Assembly (NCBI GenBank): GCA_007449985.2
Contig: VIIQ02000108.1
Span: forward strand, 248,001 to 312,000
Source: Desmodesmus armatus
Taxonomy: Eukaryota > Chlorophyta > Chlorophyceae > Sphaeropleales > Scenedesmaceae
DNA: 64,000 bases
Reading direction: 5' to 3'
In this document: positions 1-11,300 of the stretch, piece by piece
Position numbering within the stretch: the stretch's first letter is position 1
Layout: each line of letters begins with the position of its first letter
The notes under the pieces: model-generated
The model's input: the letters and a program-made list of their open reading frames with translations, nothing else
What the model was told of the DNA's origin: nothing
Databases searched by the model: none
Position numbers and translations under genes: made by a program

Positions 1-1879
1 TGGGCTTGTGCTGATACGAAGCTCCATGTTTGTGCCACACGGTGTGTCCAACTTGACTTGTTGTTGTGACAGTTGATGCTGGCCGCTGTAATCAATAGTG
101 CCCGCATGTGTCATTCCTGAACAAACAGCCAGTCCCCTCAGGGAGCCCTGAGGCCCAGTTGGTGCTGAAGGTGTGTGTCAGAGTGTTTGCAGAAAGGGTG
201 CTTGTCATTGGGGCAGGAGGTGATGGGCAGTGCCAGGATGGAGGGAGAGGGGCAGTGGTGCACCGTGCAAGACAGGATCACGCTGCGGTAGAGTATCATG
301 ACTCCTGACATGTTAAATTCTTCACCAGCTGAATCCCGCATCCCAGCCCCACGCACATCACCTGCAGCTGTAGGGCACCGTGCAGTGCAGCATGGAACGT
401 CACGTGGCGCAACCACATGTGTGGAGACCTACTGCATCAAGCTCTTGCATCGCTCACATTGTGCTGGCCAACACGAGCAGCGTCTCAGGCGAGTGCCTGC
501 AGGGCAGAATTTTGATCAGTCGCTGATGTAGTACTCCTGAGTACCCAGCACAGGTCCGGTTTGCAAGCACTGCAAGGCAGCCCTTGACAGCAACGTGAGA
601 GGTCGCTGCACCCCCCCCCCCCCCCCGACCCACTGGCTTCAAGCCAACGCCAACGGTTGCCATCAGGTGTCAAGGGCCGTCCCAGACCTAGCAGGTGTAG
701 CCGCTCACTCCCTAGCACTCAGCACTGCCATGCACCAGCAGCAGCGCTAGCGTCAAACCCTGATCGGGTCTGGGCACCAGTGTGTTGTGCACCTACCTCA
801 AAGCAGCCAGCAGCACCCTCCAGCTGCTTCAGCTGACAATCCGTGGTCCAAAGCCAACAGCAGGTTTCAACAGCATTATGCCTGCCCATGCTAGCAAAGT
901 AATAAGCCCGGACAGGCAGGCCCCAACCCCATGCCAGCACAGCAGCACATGCCACAGGCTGAGCCTCCTGCAGGACTACTCAGTAGCCCAGCTGTAGACT
1001 ATGGTAGTTTAGCAGTACTAGTGTTCTTTGGGGGAATGGCCATTATCCTCTGTCCCTGCTGCACTTTGCAGCTGGTGGAGCCGCTGTGAGGCTTCACCCA
1101 GCCTCCAACGTTCCTGGCAGCTGCCGCCCACGTGGGTCTTGCAGCTCTCTTGCAGTTGTTGAGGTGCGCCCATGAGCATGCCATAACATGCATCAAGCCT
1201 GTGCACCTAGCAAGATGCTCAAGTGGGGGATGCACGTTGCCACAGCTGGGAGGTCTCCTCAGCAAGCGCTCCCAGCTGCCTTGCAGTTGAAGGCGACCAC
1301 CATTCATGGGCATCACTGCAGGCAGAAGCTGTGCTACCGGGGCCGCTCGGGTGTGGTGATCTTGAAGTGGTCCCCTGTGAGTTTGGTGCAAGAACACTGC
1401 AGAACCGTTCTTTCAGATGTTCCATTCAAACACGCGGCAAACTGAAAGATGACAGCCCACCATCACTATCGTGCACATGCAGCCCGTCTACTGCGTATTA
1501 CTCAGACGTGTGACTGTATTGTGTTCCACTTCAGTTGCAGATGGCTGCAGTGACCTGTCGGACCAGCAGCGGTTTCCTCTAGGACTAGTTCTACCTGTCT
1601 CGCTGCAAGCGGGCCAAGAAAACACCTTGTCGATATCCCACGACACAGATGCAGACAAGCAGCCAATAACTCACAGCGGTGAGTGCAGACCGTGCTGGTG
1701 TATGCTGCTGTTGCACAACATGTGTGCTGCTGTGCTGTTCATAAGGAGGGCCACTGCAGTAGCATAGTGTGCTCTTTCAGCAAGTCCGCTTTGGGAGAGC
1801 CTGTATTATGTAGTTTTCTCAGCCCTGCATCCACCAACAGTCGTTGTGTGAGAATCTGGCTGCTTTGAATCCTTTGCAG
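1..1879. other. No supported gene; upstream flank with poly-C tract
   Basis: I see no exon here that can be joined in phase to the gene that follows. A C16 run lies at 611-626. A candidate exon at about 1540-1679 has a good acceptor (TTGCAG) and a GTGAGT donor, but it ends in phase 1 whereas the first secure exon of the MYND gene at 1880 needs phase 2. The stretch may hold the 5' end of that gene or its promoter. Confidence 0.4.
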
Positions 1880-4541
1880 GCCTGTCGATACGTCCACGAT
1901 GGCAAACGCCGTAGTTGCCTCCTGGGCAACTTGCATAAAGGAAACACACCAACAAGTCAACGACTATCAGGCTTTGATGTGTATGTCCAAGTCTCATGTC
2001 ACCAAAGCCTTTGAAGATCGTATCAGGAAGCTGCAGCAACAGCCACCCCTGCCTCATGCAGCATGGAAGAAGCTCGTGCAGGACGTGCAGGTGGGTGATG
2101 CGTGCTGACACGCAGGAACAGGATGGCCCCCTCATTGGTATGAACAGCTTGTGGCGTGTACGTCTTTGCAACAAGATGTAGACGGGTTTCAGGAAATTTG
2201 CAAGGCCTGCACCGAGCTAGAGCAGGCCTGCTCTTGACATTCATTGTGGGGAGGTCTTGTGGGAGAGGCTGCCGTGTATCTTTCGGGTGCACCCAACAGC
2301 CAGACGGTCCCCATGGCGTTGGCTGTGCCAAGCTGCATGGCAGTTTTGAGAAATGCACCAGACCAACTGCAAGTGCGTTTTCTGCTGTGCTGCTGCGTGT
2401 AGGTCACGCGCAAGCTGGCAGCACTCTTCGTGCAGGCCCTGCTGCAGCTGGCTGCTACCACAGAGACCCTTGACATAGATGCAGTACAGCAAATGCTGGG
2501 CAGGGCTTGCATTGCCTTGAACACATGGCTGCGCGTAGCCCTGCCCAACATCCAAGCATCCCCTGCGTCCCATGCCGCGGCCACTGTGCGGCAGCACCTG
2601 CAGGAGACGGGGCTGCAGCACCTGGGCGCTGGCATGGATGCTGCAGCGGCCCGGCTGACAGCTGCAGTTGCTTCAGTTGCAGCAGCAACGGCCGCCACTG
2701 GCGGCAGCAGCAGCAGTGGCAGCAGCTTGCCAACCACCACACAGCAGGACGTCGGCTGTGTTGGCTTGTTGGAGGCCATCAGACTGTACAAGGCGGACCA
2801 GTGCAGCAGCTACCTGCTCAGCACCTTTGGTCTGGCCAGCTGTCTGCTGTCCTCCACAGGCCACTTGAGCATCACATCTGCACTGCCTGCGGCACCTGCA
2901 GCGGCTCGCCTGATCCTCAGCGCCCTTCAGTCCCATAGCAGATTTCAGCAGCTGCAGCAAGCAGAGCATCTGCGGCAGTACGTCACGTCCATGCGTGAAC
3001 GCGGGAATGAATCTGCTGCTGCACTGCACGTGCAGCAGCATGTCCTGTCGCTTGCTGCAGAGCTCATCAACGTCAAGCCGGACGTGCTGCATGCGGTCCC
3101 TGGTGCTGATGACTTGCTGCTGTTGCCTGAGTTCGTGTCGTGCCTCGCCACCATGCTGGTTGCAAGCGTGCTGGGGCTCGACAGCAGCAGTGATGATGGA
3201 GGCAGGGCTGCAGCCATTGCGCAAGCAATGATTGCATCAGTAACCAGCAGCAGACAGGGGAGCAGCGCAGGCCATCGAGTGCCTGGTAGCGGGCGTCATG
3301 CTGGGGCCCAGCAGCAGGGTCAGGACGCTGGCAGCAATCATGGTGGCAGTAGCAGCACAGCCGGCCGCGGAGTGCTCCTCGACAGCCTGACCCCCTTGTC
3401 CTGCAGCTTGTTCGACGCATTGGGCATCACCAAGGAGACTGCACAGGAGGTTGGGAGGCTGGCGTCGTCTCAAGACCTCAGAACCATACCCTACTTGGAG
3501 GTGTTGGCAGAGGCCTACAGTTCTGTGCTCCAATACCAGGTGAGTTGTGGCAGACGGTGACAGACTGCTGGCATTGTTTTGTTGACGAAATAGCGCCAAG
3601 CCTGAATGTGCCACGGTGGCTTTGGTGACTGCTTTTGGCCTGCATTGCAGGCTGAAATGTCCATGGGCCAGTCAGAGTCTGAGTATCTTCTTCTATCATT
3701 GTACAAGGCAGCCGGACAAGGTTAACTGGGCCCAAACTAGGAGTGTGGGTTTCCACAGCCGACAGCAACTCAAAGCCTTACAGAACAGGCATCCAATGCT
3801 GCCGTGCATATTGTGTGTTGTGCACAGGTCGATACAGCCCAAGGTTCACTCACTGCGCAGCTGCTGCTACAGTTGGAGACAGACATGCTGCTCACCCTGG
3901 CGATGCAGCAGCTGACAGCAAGCATACCTGACAGCCATCCTGGAGCCCAAGCAGCACGTGCCGCAGTCAGCGAGCTGCAGTGTGGTCCCCTGCAGGCCCT
4001 GTGGCATGTTGGCGGCCTCCACAAGCTGCCTCAGTCAGCAGCCTATCTGGGCCCACAGATGGCACTGCAGCTGCTGCCATCAGTGCTCCAGCACTAGCAA
4101 CAGCTGCCAGGACTTCCACGGCAGCAGCATGAGCAGAACCCAGGGCAGGAGCAGCAGCATGAAACTGTGCAGTGGTGTGCCGTGGCACCCTCCGCAGCTC
4201 TGCGGTGTGAGCTATTGCCGCTGCTCACCAACTACTGTCTCACACAGCTGCGGAAGCAGGAGCAGCGACTGCAGTCTGAGCCCCCAACCCCTGGCCAGCC
4301 ACGAGCTGCATCTACACCTGGTGTCTTTGCAAGCGTGATGTGTTTGAGAACCCTGCTGGTGTGCTCAGTTGTCCCAAGTGCTTGCACTGCTCCAGCAGCA
4401 ACAGCACCAGACAACACCCCCCATGTCGGCCATGCTTGGGTCCTCTATGCTCAGGATGCTCTGGAAGTGAATGCCGCCAACGTCATAAAAACCTTTGAGG
4501 CGGCATTGCGGCAGTGCGCAGCAGCCCCACTCACGACAGAA

Positions 4542-4800
4542 GGTGGCGGTGGTGCTGGTGCTGGTGCTGGTGCTGGTGCTGGTGCTGGTGCGGGTGCTGG
4601 TGCGGGTGCTGGTGCGGGTGCGGGTGCGGGTGCGGGTGCGGGTGCGGGTGCGGGTGCGGGTGCGGGTGCGGGTGCGGGTGCGGGTGCGGGTGCGGGTGCG
4701 GGTGCGGGTGCGGGTGCGGGTGCGGGTGCGGGTGCGGGTGCGGGTGCGGGTGCGGGTGCGGGTGCGGGTGCGGGTGCGGGTGCGGGTGCGGGTGCTGGCG
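4542..4800 (+). repeat. GGTGCG/GGTGCT hexanucleotide array encoding poly(Gly-Ala)
   Basis: About 40 copies of a 6-bp unit, nearly perfect GGTGCG between about 4610 and 4790, with GGTGCT variants at both edges. In the frame of the MYND gene it encodes Gly-Ala repeats. The other sense frames read Val-Arg and Cys-Gly, and the antisense frames read Pro-Ala and Pro-His. No stop codon occurs in the repeat in any of these frames, so the long reading frames on both strands here are by-products of the repeat. Confidence 0.9.
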
Positions 4801-4939
4801 GGCCTGCTGGCACAACAGGGGAAGGAGCAGGAGCAGCGTCCGCAGCTGTTGTACGCGGCCGGCTAGATGCCTATGCGACAATGTTGTTTCAGCTGTGCCA
4901 TCAGCGGCTTGTCTACCCTCGCAACCCCTCTCCTTTGCT

Positions 4940-5705
4940 GATCAAATCAAATCAAATCAAAGTTACACCTGTAGCTATGAAACTCAAGAGCTCATGCCAG
5001 CCATTCACTGATATCACGGAGATAGCACAACAACCCAGAAAGAACAACATACTGAGGATCAAAACAGAGATGCCTGACGCTGTTGTGGGGATGAAAACCA
5101 ACCCTAAAATCCCCAGGCGTACTATCTAAGTGCACGAGATGGACAACCCTCCGAATGGATGCCGGGCAAAAACCTCCGTGGAGGAAAATAAAAAACCCTT
5201 TGTGGCAATGTGACTTTGGGCTGGACCAATTCGGAGGCTCGGCACTAGACGGCTCTCGATACAAAAACACAAAGCTGTCAAATCAGTCAACTGTCGTCAA
5301 CGCTCCACTGCTGCTGCTGCTGCTACAAAGGACTGTTACTGCTCTCCAGTGATATCAGCTGCAGGCCCAGGTGTTAACGCCATAGAGCTTCCTCCATTGG
5401 CCTCGCGCCTTGCAAGGGCGGCTCTTCTAATGTCCCAAGCGCGGAGGATGTAGTTGGCCATCAAAGGCTGGTTGAGCAGTTGGCGCCATGGGGCCTGTGT
5501 GGGGCTGGCTTGGGCATCTGCAATACAGTCTGCAATATGTGGCATGCTGCGGGGGATAGAGTAGGCAGGGCACTCCAACAGGAAGTGAGTGGGTGTTTCA
5601 GCATGTTGTTTACAGGATGGGCAGAGTTGTCTTGCATTGCGTGCAGTAGCTGTCTCCCTGTGTCTTGTATGGCTATGGAAGGCATTGAGTGAGAGGGTGA
5701 TGTTG
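4940..5705 (-). mobile_element. 5'-truncated LINE (non-LTR retrotransposon) 3' end
   Basis: On the minus strand, about 5700-5340, an open frame contains CPSC, an ET..HFLLEC segment and a following Tyr and Arg. This Cys-Cys-His-Cys arrangement is the zinc knuckle found at the C terminus of LINE reverse transcriptases (zf-RVT type). About 80 residues follow before the stop at 5336-5338. Beyond it a less GC-rich 3' UTR runs to 4941-4960, where ATCAA repeats four times; on the element strand this is a (TTTGA)n tail, as expected at the 3' end of a LINE. No reverse transcriptase or endonuclease domain is present, so the copy is a dead 5'-truncated insertion. The 5' junction near 5705 is approximate because the host coding sequence resumes without a clear target-site duplication. 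Confidence 0.7.
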
Positions 5706-6617
5706 GCACATGCAGCAGGGCCAGGTTCCGAGCAGCAGCGTCGGCTTCACAGCCTGCTGGTCAGCATGGTCAAAGTGAGCAGGTGCAGCAGCGGCTTGCT
5801 TGGTATGGCAGCACGGGTACGTTTCCGTGCTGGTGCTGCTGCTTGTGCAGGGATGATGCTTGCTGGACCAAGGCATCAGCAGCAGCACAGGTCGCAGCCA
5901 CCTGTGGGGACTTCGACAGCGGACTCAGTCACAGGCTGCAGCAGCGCCCCTGCCGGTGCTGCAGCTCCCATTGCCATGCTGCCCAGCGCGGTCATTGTAG
6001 GGCGCTGCTGCATGCACTGGGCTCAGGAGCTGCAGGACAACCCGACCATTGTTTGTGCCGCACAAAGCTGCTGGCAGCAGCCGGAGGATCGCAGCATGGA
6101 GCAGCAGGTGCTGCATGTTGTGGTGGCCGTTGCAGAGAAGGGTATCGATGATGCTCTGACAGCTGTGCGGCAGTGGCTGAGTGCAGAGAGCACACACAGC
6201 CAGCTTACTGCTGCTGGCTATGCGCCTCGGGCATTGCTGCAGCAGCTGGAGCAGCTGCAGGCAACACAGAAGGCCCTGCAGGACAGCCCAACTGACACAG
6301 CAGCAGTCCTGACAGCAGCCCTGCACTTCAAGTCTACAGGTCTGGCACTGTCCTCCTTCGCTGTGCCCTGCATGTGCAACAACCCTGGCTGCGCAAGCAT
6401 GGCAGGGCTATCGGAGCTGGCTTCAGTGTCAGGGCGCAGCTGCATATGCGGGGGCTGCCGTGTGGCCCGCTACTGTGGGCGTGCGTGTCAAGGGGCAGTC
6501 TGGAAGCAGCACAAGCCTATGTGTGCGGCGCTCAACGCGGCTGCAGCAGCAGCTGCTGGTGGTGGTGCAGGGGCAGTGGCAGAAGCTGCTGCAGGCACAG
6601 CTGCACGCAGCGGCTGA

Positions 6618-8336
6618 TGCTGTGATGTGAGGGTTTCACTGTCACAGGCTGTGTGGCTGTTGCCCGCCATGTGCTGGACAGTCTTGTCTGCTACTTGCAC
6701 GTCTGTAGGGGTGTGTTGTTTATGTTCCCCTACTTGTCTGCATATCACACAGGCTGACTTGCTGCACACCAGGGTGTTCCAACAAGTCTGGCTGTATATC
6801 AGCTGTGACTGACCGTGATGGGCGATGCAACCCTCAGGGCAGGCAGCAGTGAATGCCCGTTCTTGGGAAGTGTGGAAGATTTCTCAGTGTTGTGAAGGTC
6901 TTCACACCTCAACCACCAGCCAAACGAACTGTGTTGTAGACGTTTTGACAGGTGATCTGTTGGCCAGCCACTGAGTGCCCACCAATGCTTATGATGGCTG
7001 TGCACCAAAGCACATAGCAAAAAAAAGGCAGATCGCCCGTGACAGGCCAGAAGAGGCGGGTTCCACGACAATCAAGCAAACTGTCTGTAAAACAAGTCTC
7101 TCCGTCGGAGAGCAGGCCTGCCATACCCTAAAAACGCGATTGGTTAGGTTGGGTGAGTGTGTGTGGGCACATGCTGCTGATCACTCAAGTCCAGCCCTGC
7201 TTGGACTCGAACCAAGCTCTGCTGTGCACTAGATGGTGTGCATGTTCTGTTGTTCATGGATCGATGAAGCTTCGTCCAATCATGCTGAAACAGTTATGAT
7301 GGCTGTAATGTACAGACTACATGTGCTGTACACCGTCGTGTGAAAAGTGACGTCCAAAATAACGCCTCATCGCGACGTCGGGTCTGGAACTGATTTCATG
7401 GGGCTGTTGTTAATATAAAAGAAGTATTGGGGTACATGTCTAGAGAATGCAGGTCCGGAAGTTGAACGGGTAGCAGAACGGGACAGGGCAACAACACACG
7501 GCTGGGGCTGCAAAAAGGATATTAACTAATCTAAATGCATCTAGGGGCCGCCACCCGTATGACGTGCACGTTCCTCTGAGCTGCGTCCCTTCCAGATTTT
7601 GTTTTACCTGCAGCACCACAACCATTCACCGTCAATCCAGGAGTCGAAGTAGAGCATTCATATGAAAACCACAGTTATGAGCACGGCTGGGCGGAGGGGA
7701 CCGTGGGGGATATAACAACAACGTCCACTGACGTTACTGAACAGTCCAGTCATGTTTGACGAATGTATTTCACGGTCTGGTGACTCCACAGGGCCTCGGG
7801 TGGACGCTGTCAGAAGCTCCGACGGGAGCAGCACCATCGCACCTTACGGTGGTGTGGGGGATCCGGCGCAAACGGGCATCAATCGGTTCGTTTTGCTGTG
7901 CAGTTTTCATTGTTGCTGCTGGAATTTGTGGGGAAGGTACCATGATGGAACGCTGGGTGAAAAACGTTAAAGTGTGAGGACATGTGACCTGAGCATGGGA
8001 AAAGGCCTTGCCATAAATGGCAGGCCAACAGGCATGGTGCTCGCTGGTCCCGGAAGTTCAACAGACGGGTAGAGAATATTTATGCAACGTGGGCCTGGAG
8101 GTCGCAATGTTCCCCATTATCGACGGGTTGACAGGAAGTGCAGGCTGTTTGAGAGCTGGTGCTCCGACCCAAGCCCGCAGTGGTTATCGGCTGTCCAGGT
8201 TGATTGTTCTGCCGCACATTGAGTCTCTTATCACTATCGTCAGTACTTTGGTGTCTTCAGGGAATCCCATGACGCCTGTCAGTGGCGTCCGTCAGCTGCA
8301 CTAGAACAGTAGACAAAACAGGGGGACTTGAGGGTG
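6618..8336. other. Gene-free interval
   Basis: The 3' flank of the MYND gene is followed by a segment with lower GC and no CAG/CTG codon texture (about 7240-8330). Short open frames on both strands have no motif I recognise. The different base texture could reflect an old transposon or simply intergenic DNA. A perfect tRNA-like T-arm occurs near 7198-7217 on the minus strand but lacks the rest of a tRNA. Confidence 0.4.
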
Positions 8337-11300
8337 ATGAAGAAGAAGACGCTCCGTGGCGAAGGGTATACTCAAAGGGTATCTGGACGCAGAATACTCA
8401 CTAGTCAGGTGCTGGAGGACCGCTTGGAGCAGGCCAAGCAGCAGCTGCAGTGAGTGCCAGAAAACTGGTAGCAGGGAGCAGTTGCTATCATAGCATAGTA
8501 TGCAGCGCACAGTGGTGCAAAGCAGCTGTGTGGTTGATGACATGCAGTTGACCTCGAGCATGCAGGTCTTCGTGTGATACAGTTGATTCAGGCACTCAGC
8601 TGCTATGCCATGTGTGTCCCTTGTCACAACAGTGCTGAAATGAGGGATCAGCGTTCTGGTCTTGATGCCAGTTTAGCTAGGGATACAAAGTTTGGGGCCC
8701 AAAGCGGGGTGGTGACTGTCACCCATACTCCCACCCATACTGCAGGGAGCTGCAGAAGCAAAATGAGATCCTGCGAGCCAAGGAGGCCATGCAGATGGAG
8801 CTGCTAGAAAGCATGGAACTGGGGCTGGGCAACATGGGCGGGATACCGCAGCAGTCCACAGTTGCAGCCAGCAATGACACCCTCGTGACAGCAGCGCTGT
8901 TGGACGTACAAGCCTTGCAGCTGAAGTCTGAGCTGCGTCCCAGGCCGGAGCCAGCACCTGTCAAGGAGGCTCTGCATGCGCTGCACTGCACGTTCACCAC
9001 TCCTACAGCTGCTGCAGCAGGACAGGGGCAGCCAGTGAGCAGCAGCAGCGACAGTGCCAGCACGAGCGTCAACATGGGCAGCATAAGCAGCGGCTGTGAG
9101 ACCTCGGATGAGCTCAGCACAAGCCGTGCAGGAAAGGTGCAGAGGCTGCTGGCATCCTTCACTCCTGCAGAGGTCAACACCTTCCGTGCACTCAGCTTGG
9201 CACAGGTCGCAGGTGAGCATGGTGCAGGATGTGTCAGTGAGAAATGCTGGCTGTTTGTTTCATGTCAAGCTTGCACGTGTGCATCTAGGGGTGCACCTGG
9301 CAGCAGTGGTCTGCCTAAGCTGAGCATGCGCAAGCGACTGCTGGTGGTGCTTGCCACCTTATGACTGGAAAGCATAGGATACCTGCATCGTGTGTGCATG
9401 TGAACTACAGATACACACCAGCAGCAAGCACGCATGGCACAACCCGACTGCCACACGGGACACCACCTGCACTCTTGCTCGGCTCTCCTTTGCTGGTTGA
9501 AGCTGCGCTCACCCACTCACCCACCCTCACTATGTGGCTGCGCAGAGCGGTTTACGTTGTGTGTTGGGCGGATAGCTCTGGCGCAGCAGGCCGCACAGCG
9601 GCCACAGCAAGCTCCTGCAGTGGATGTGCAGCCGGCAGTGGACGAGTTTTGGCAGACTGTGTCTGCTGTCACTGGTCAGCAATGAGCCGCGGCACTGCCA
9701 ACTTGTTGGGTGAGCAGCAGGTTTGAGCGGGAAGGCGCTTGGCATTTGAACAGCAGGAAATTGCATGCAGAACTGCATGGAAGCTGCTTGGCAGTTCAAG
9801 AACATAAGCATGGCAAGTGCAGATGTACTGCATGGGGAGTGCGTGGGAAAGTGCATGCGGTACTGTTCCAGCATGGCCAGGTGTGCTGAGCAAAGCTGCA
9901 GTAGCTTGCCTGTGCTGTGTGCACGGCAACATGCATCACACATTCCAAGATCGCTCAGGTGCAGAACCCACATGAAGTGAGCAATACAATTGTTCCCCAT
10001 TGATTTGTTGGGATCGTGCGTTGTGTGTCTTGCGTCTGCCATATGGTTGGCGTTCACAGGCTGAATCTGGAGACCTTGGAGCCAACAGCACCAGATCAGC
10101 AGCACTGGCCAGCCTGTGTCGACAAAGCCAAGCTGCGGCCGCAGCAGAAGCAGCAGATCTGCACCGCATACCACATACACAGCCAGCAGCAGACCGCGCT
10201 CCTGCAGCAGCGGCAAGAGATGATGCAGCAGCTTCAAGCACTCCTGGGTACCACAGGGCCACTGGAGCTTTCACTCACAGACTCTGAAGCAGCAGCACCA
10301 ACCTCCCAAGCAGCCGCTGCTCGGTCTGCTGCTGCTGCACGTCCCGCTCACTTTATGTCGTTAGTGACGGGAACAGCAGCAGGTGCGCCAGAACAGCAGG
10401 AGGGGACTTCCTCGCCGTCTTCAGCTTTGCGGCCTTCTCATGCTGCTGCTGATGCCGCCGCTGATGGTGGTGCCTGGCCTGGGAGCTTGGGTGCAGCAGC
10501 AGCGGGAACCAGCTCTGTAGCTCTCTTGCGGCGAGCAGCAGCTGCTGCTGCTGCGGCAGCGGCTGGCGGCAGCCGTGGTAGCAGCAGTAGCCTGCTTCCC
10601 TCGCTGGGGGACAGTCCAGCACTGTTGGGAGATCCATGCAGCAGAGACAGAGCAGCAGCTCTGCAGCAGCAAGCAGCGAGCATGGACCCCAGCGCAGCAT
10701 CTGCAGGCCACGGCACCAGCAGTACCGATGCCGGTGCCAGCGCGAGCGCTACCGGCGTTGGCTGCAGAAGTACTGGCACTGGCAGCGGCAGTGGTACCTT
10801 GCAGGACCCAGTTGGGGTGCTCCATGTGGAGGATGCGGAGCGGGTTGACCAGTTGCTGCAGCAGCTGATGCGCATCTCGCTGCAGTTGAAGCAGCACTGT
10901 CGCAGCTTGGCCACGATGGTGAGTCATCCTGCTGTGCTGCGCTGCGCTGGGACATGGCGTCTGGGGCTGCGTTGGGGTTTTTGGTGCCATGCTGTGAGGC
11001 ATGGTGCGGCAGGGCGGGGCGAAAACGGGGCGCGGTTGTTCTCACCTGGTGCCCCTTATATCCAACTGTGCACAACACCCTCAAGCATTAGCATGGATCC
11101 CATGTAGACTATGCAGTTGACCAAAGTGTGAGAGTTGGCTGATTGTTTTGGCTGATGCACCCCCTTGAAAAGTGCTGATGCCTCCTCCTCTTGACATGCA
11201 AGCCCGCGACATAGTCAAGCAGGGTGCATGCTGTGGCCCCCTGAGCATCTGCTGATGCCGCCAGGTCCTGCTGCTGCCTTGTCTCTTGCAGGTGATCAAC

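Larger units (their letters stand above)
1880..6617 (+). pseudogene. MYND zinc-finger protein gene, interrupted by a nonsense codon and a LINE insertion
   Basis: Exons read as 1880-2090, 2403-3539 and 3828 onward, all in one frame with GTGGGT/GTGAGT donors and TAG/CAG acceptors. The body is Ala/Gln/Leu-rich and helical and has no recognised domain. The C terminus (about 6370-6533) carries a MYND finger: CNNPGC, then CICGGC, RYCGRACQ, W..H and C, the usual Cys/His ladder of this protein-interaction zinc finger. Large MYND families of this build are typical of volvocalean algae. Two lesions are visible. TAG at 4095-4097 stands in frame where the surrounding Gln codons suggest CAG. A reverse-oriented LINE 3' end (about 4940-5705) sits between the Gly-Ala repeat and the MYND half. 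The 5' end is unresolved. The TAG could be an assembly error and the LINE could lie in an intron, so the gene may still work; as read it is broken. The function is unknown beyond the finger. Confidence 0.6.

Noticed and set aside
1540..1679. Candidate first exon of the MYND gene
   Set aside because: Good splice signals, but its phase is incompatible with the exon at 1880 and no intermediate exon was found.
4451..5011. Several long open frames of dipeptide repeats on both strands (Pro-Ala, His-Pro, Val-Arg, Cys-Gly)
   Set aside because: They are products of the stop-free hexanucleotide array. Only the Gly-Ala frame continues the flanking MYND gene exon.
7190..7225. tRNA-like T-arm on the minus strand (CTTGG-TTCGAGT-CCAAG)
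   Set aside because: The acceptor stem, D-arm and anticodon arm are not present at the required distances. It is chance or an old tRNA-derived fragment.
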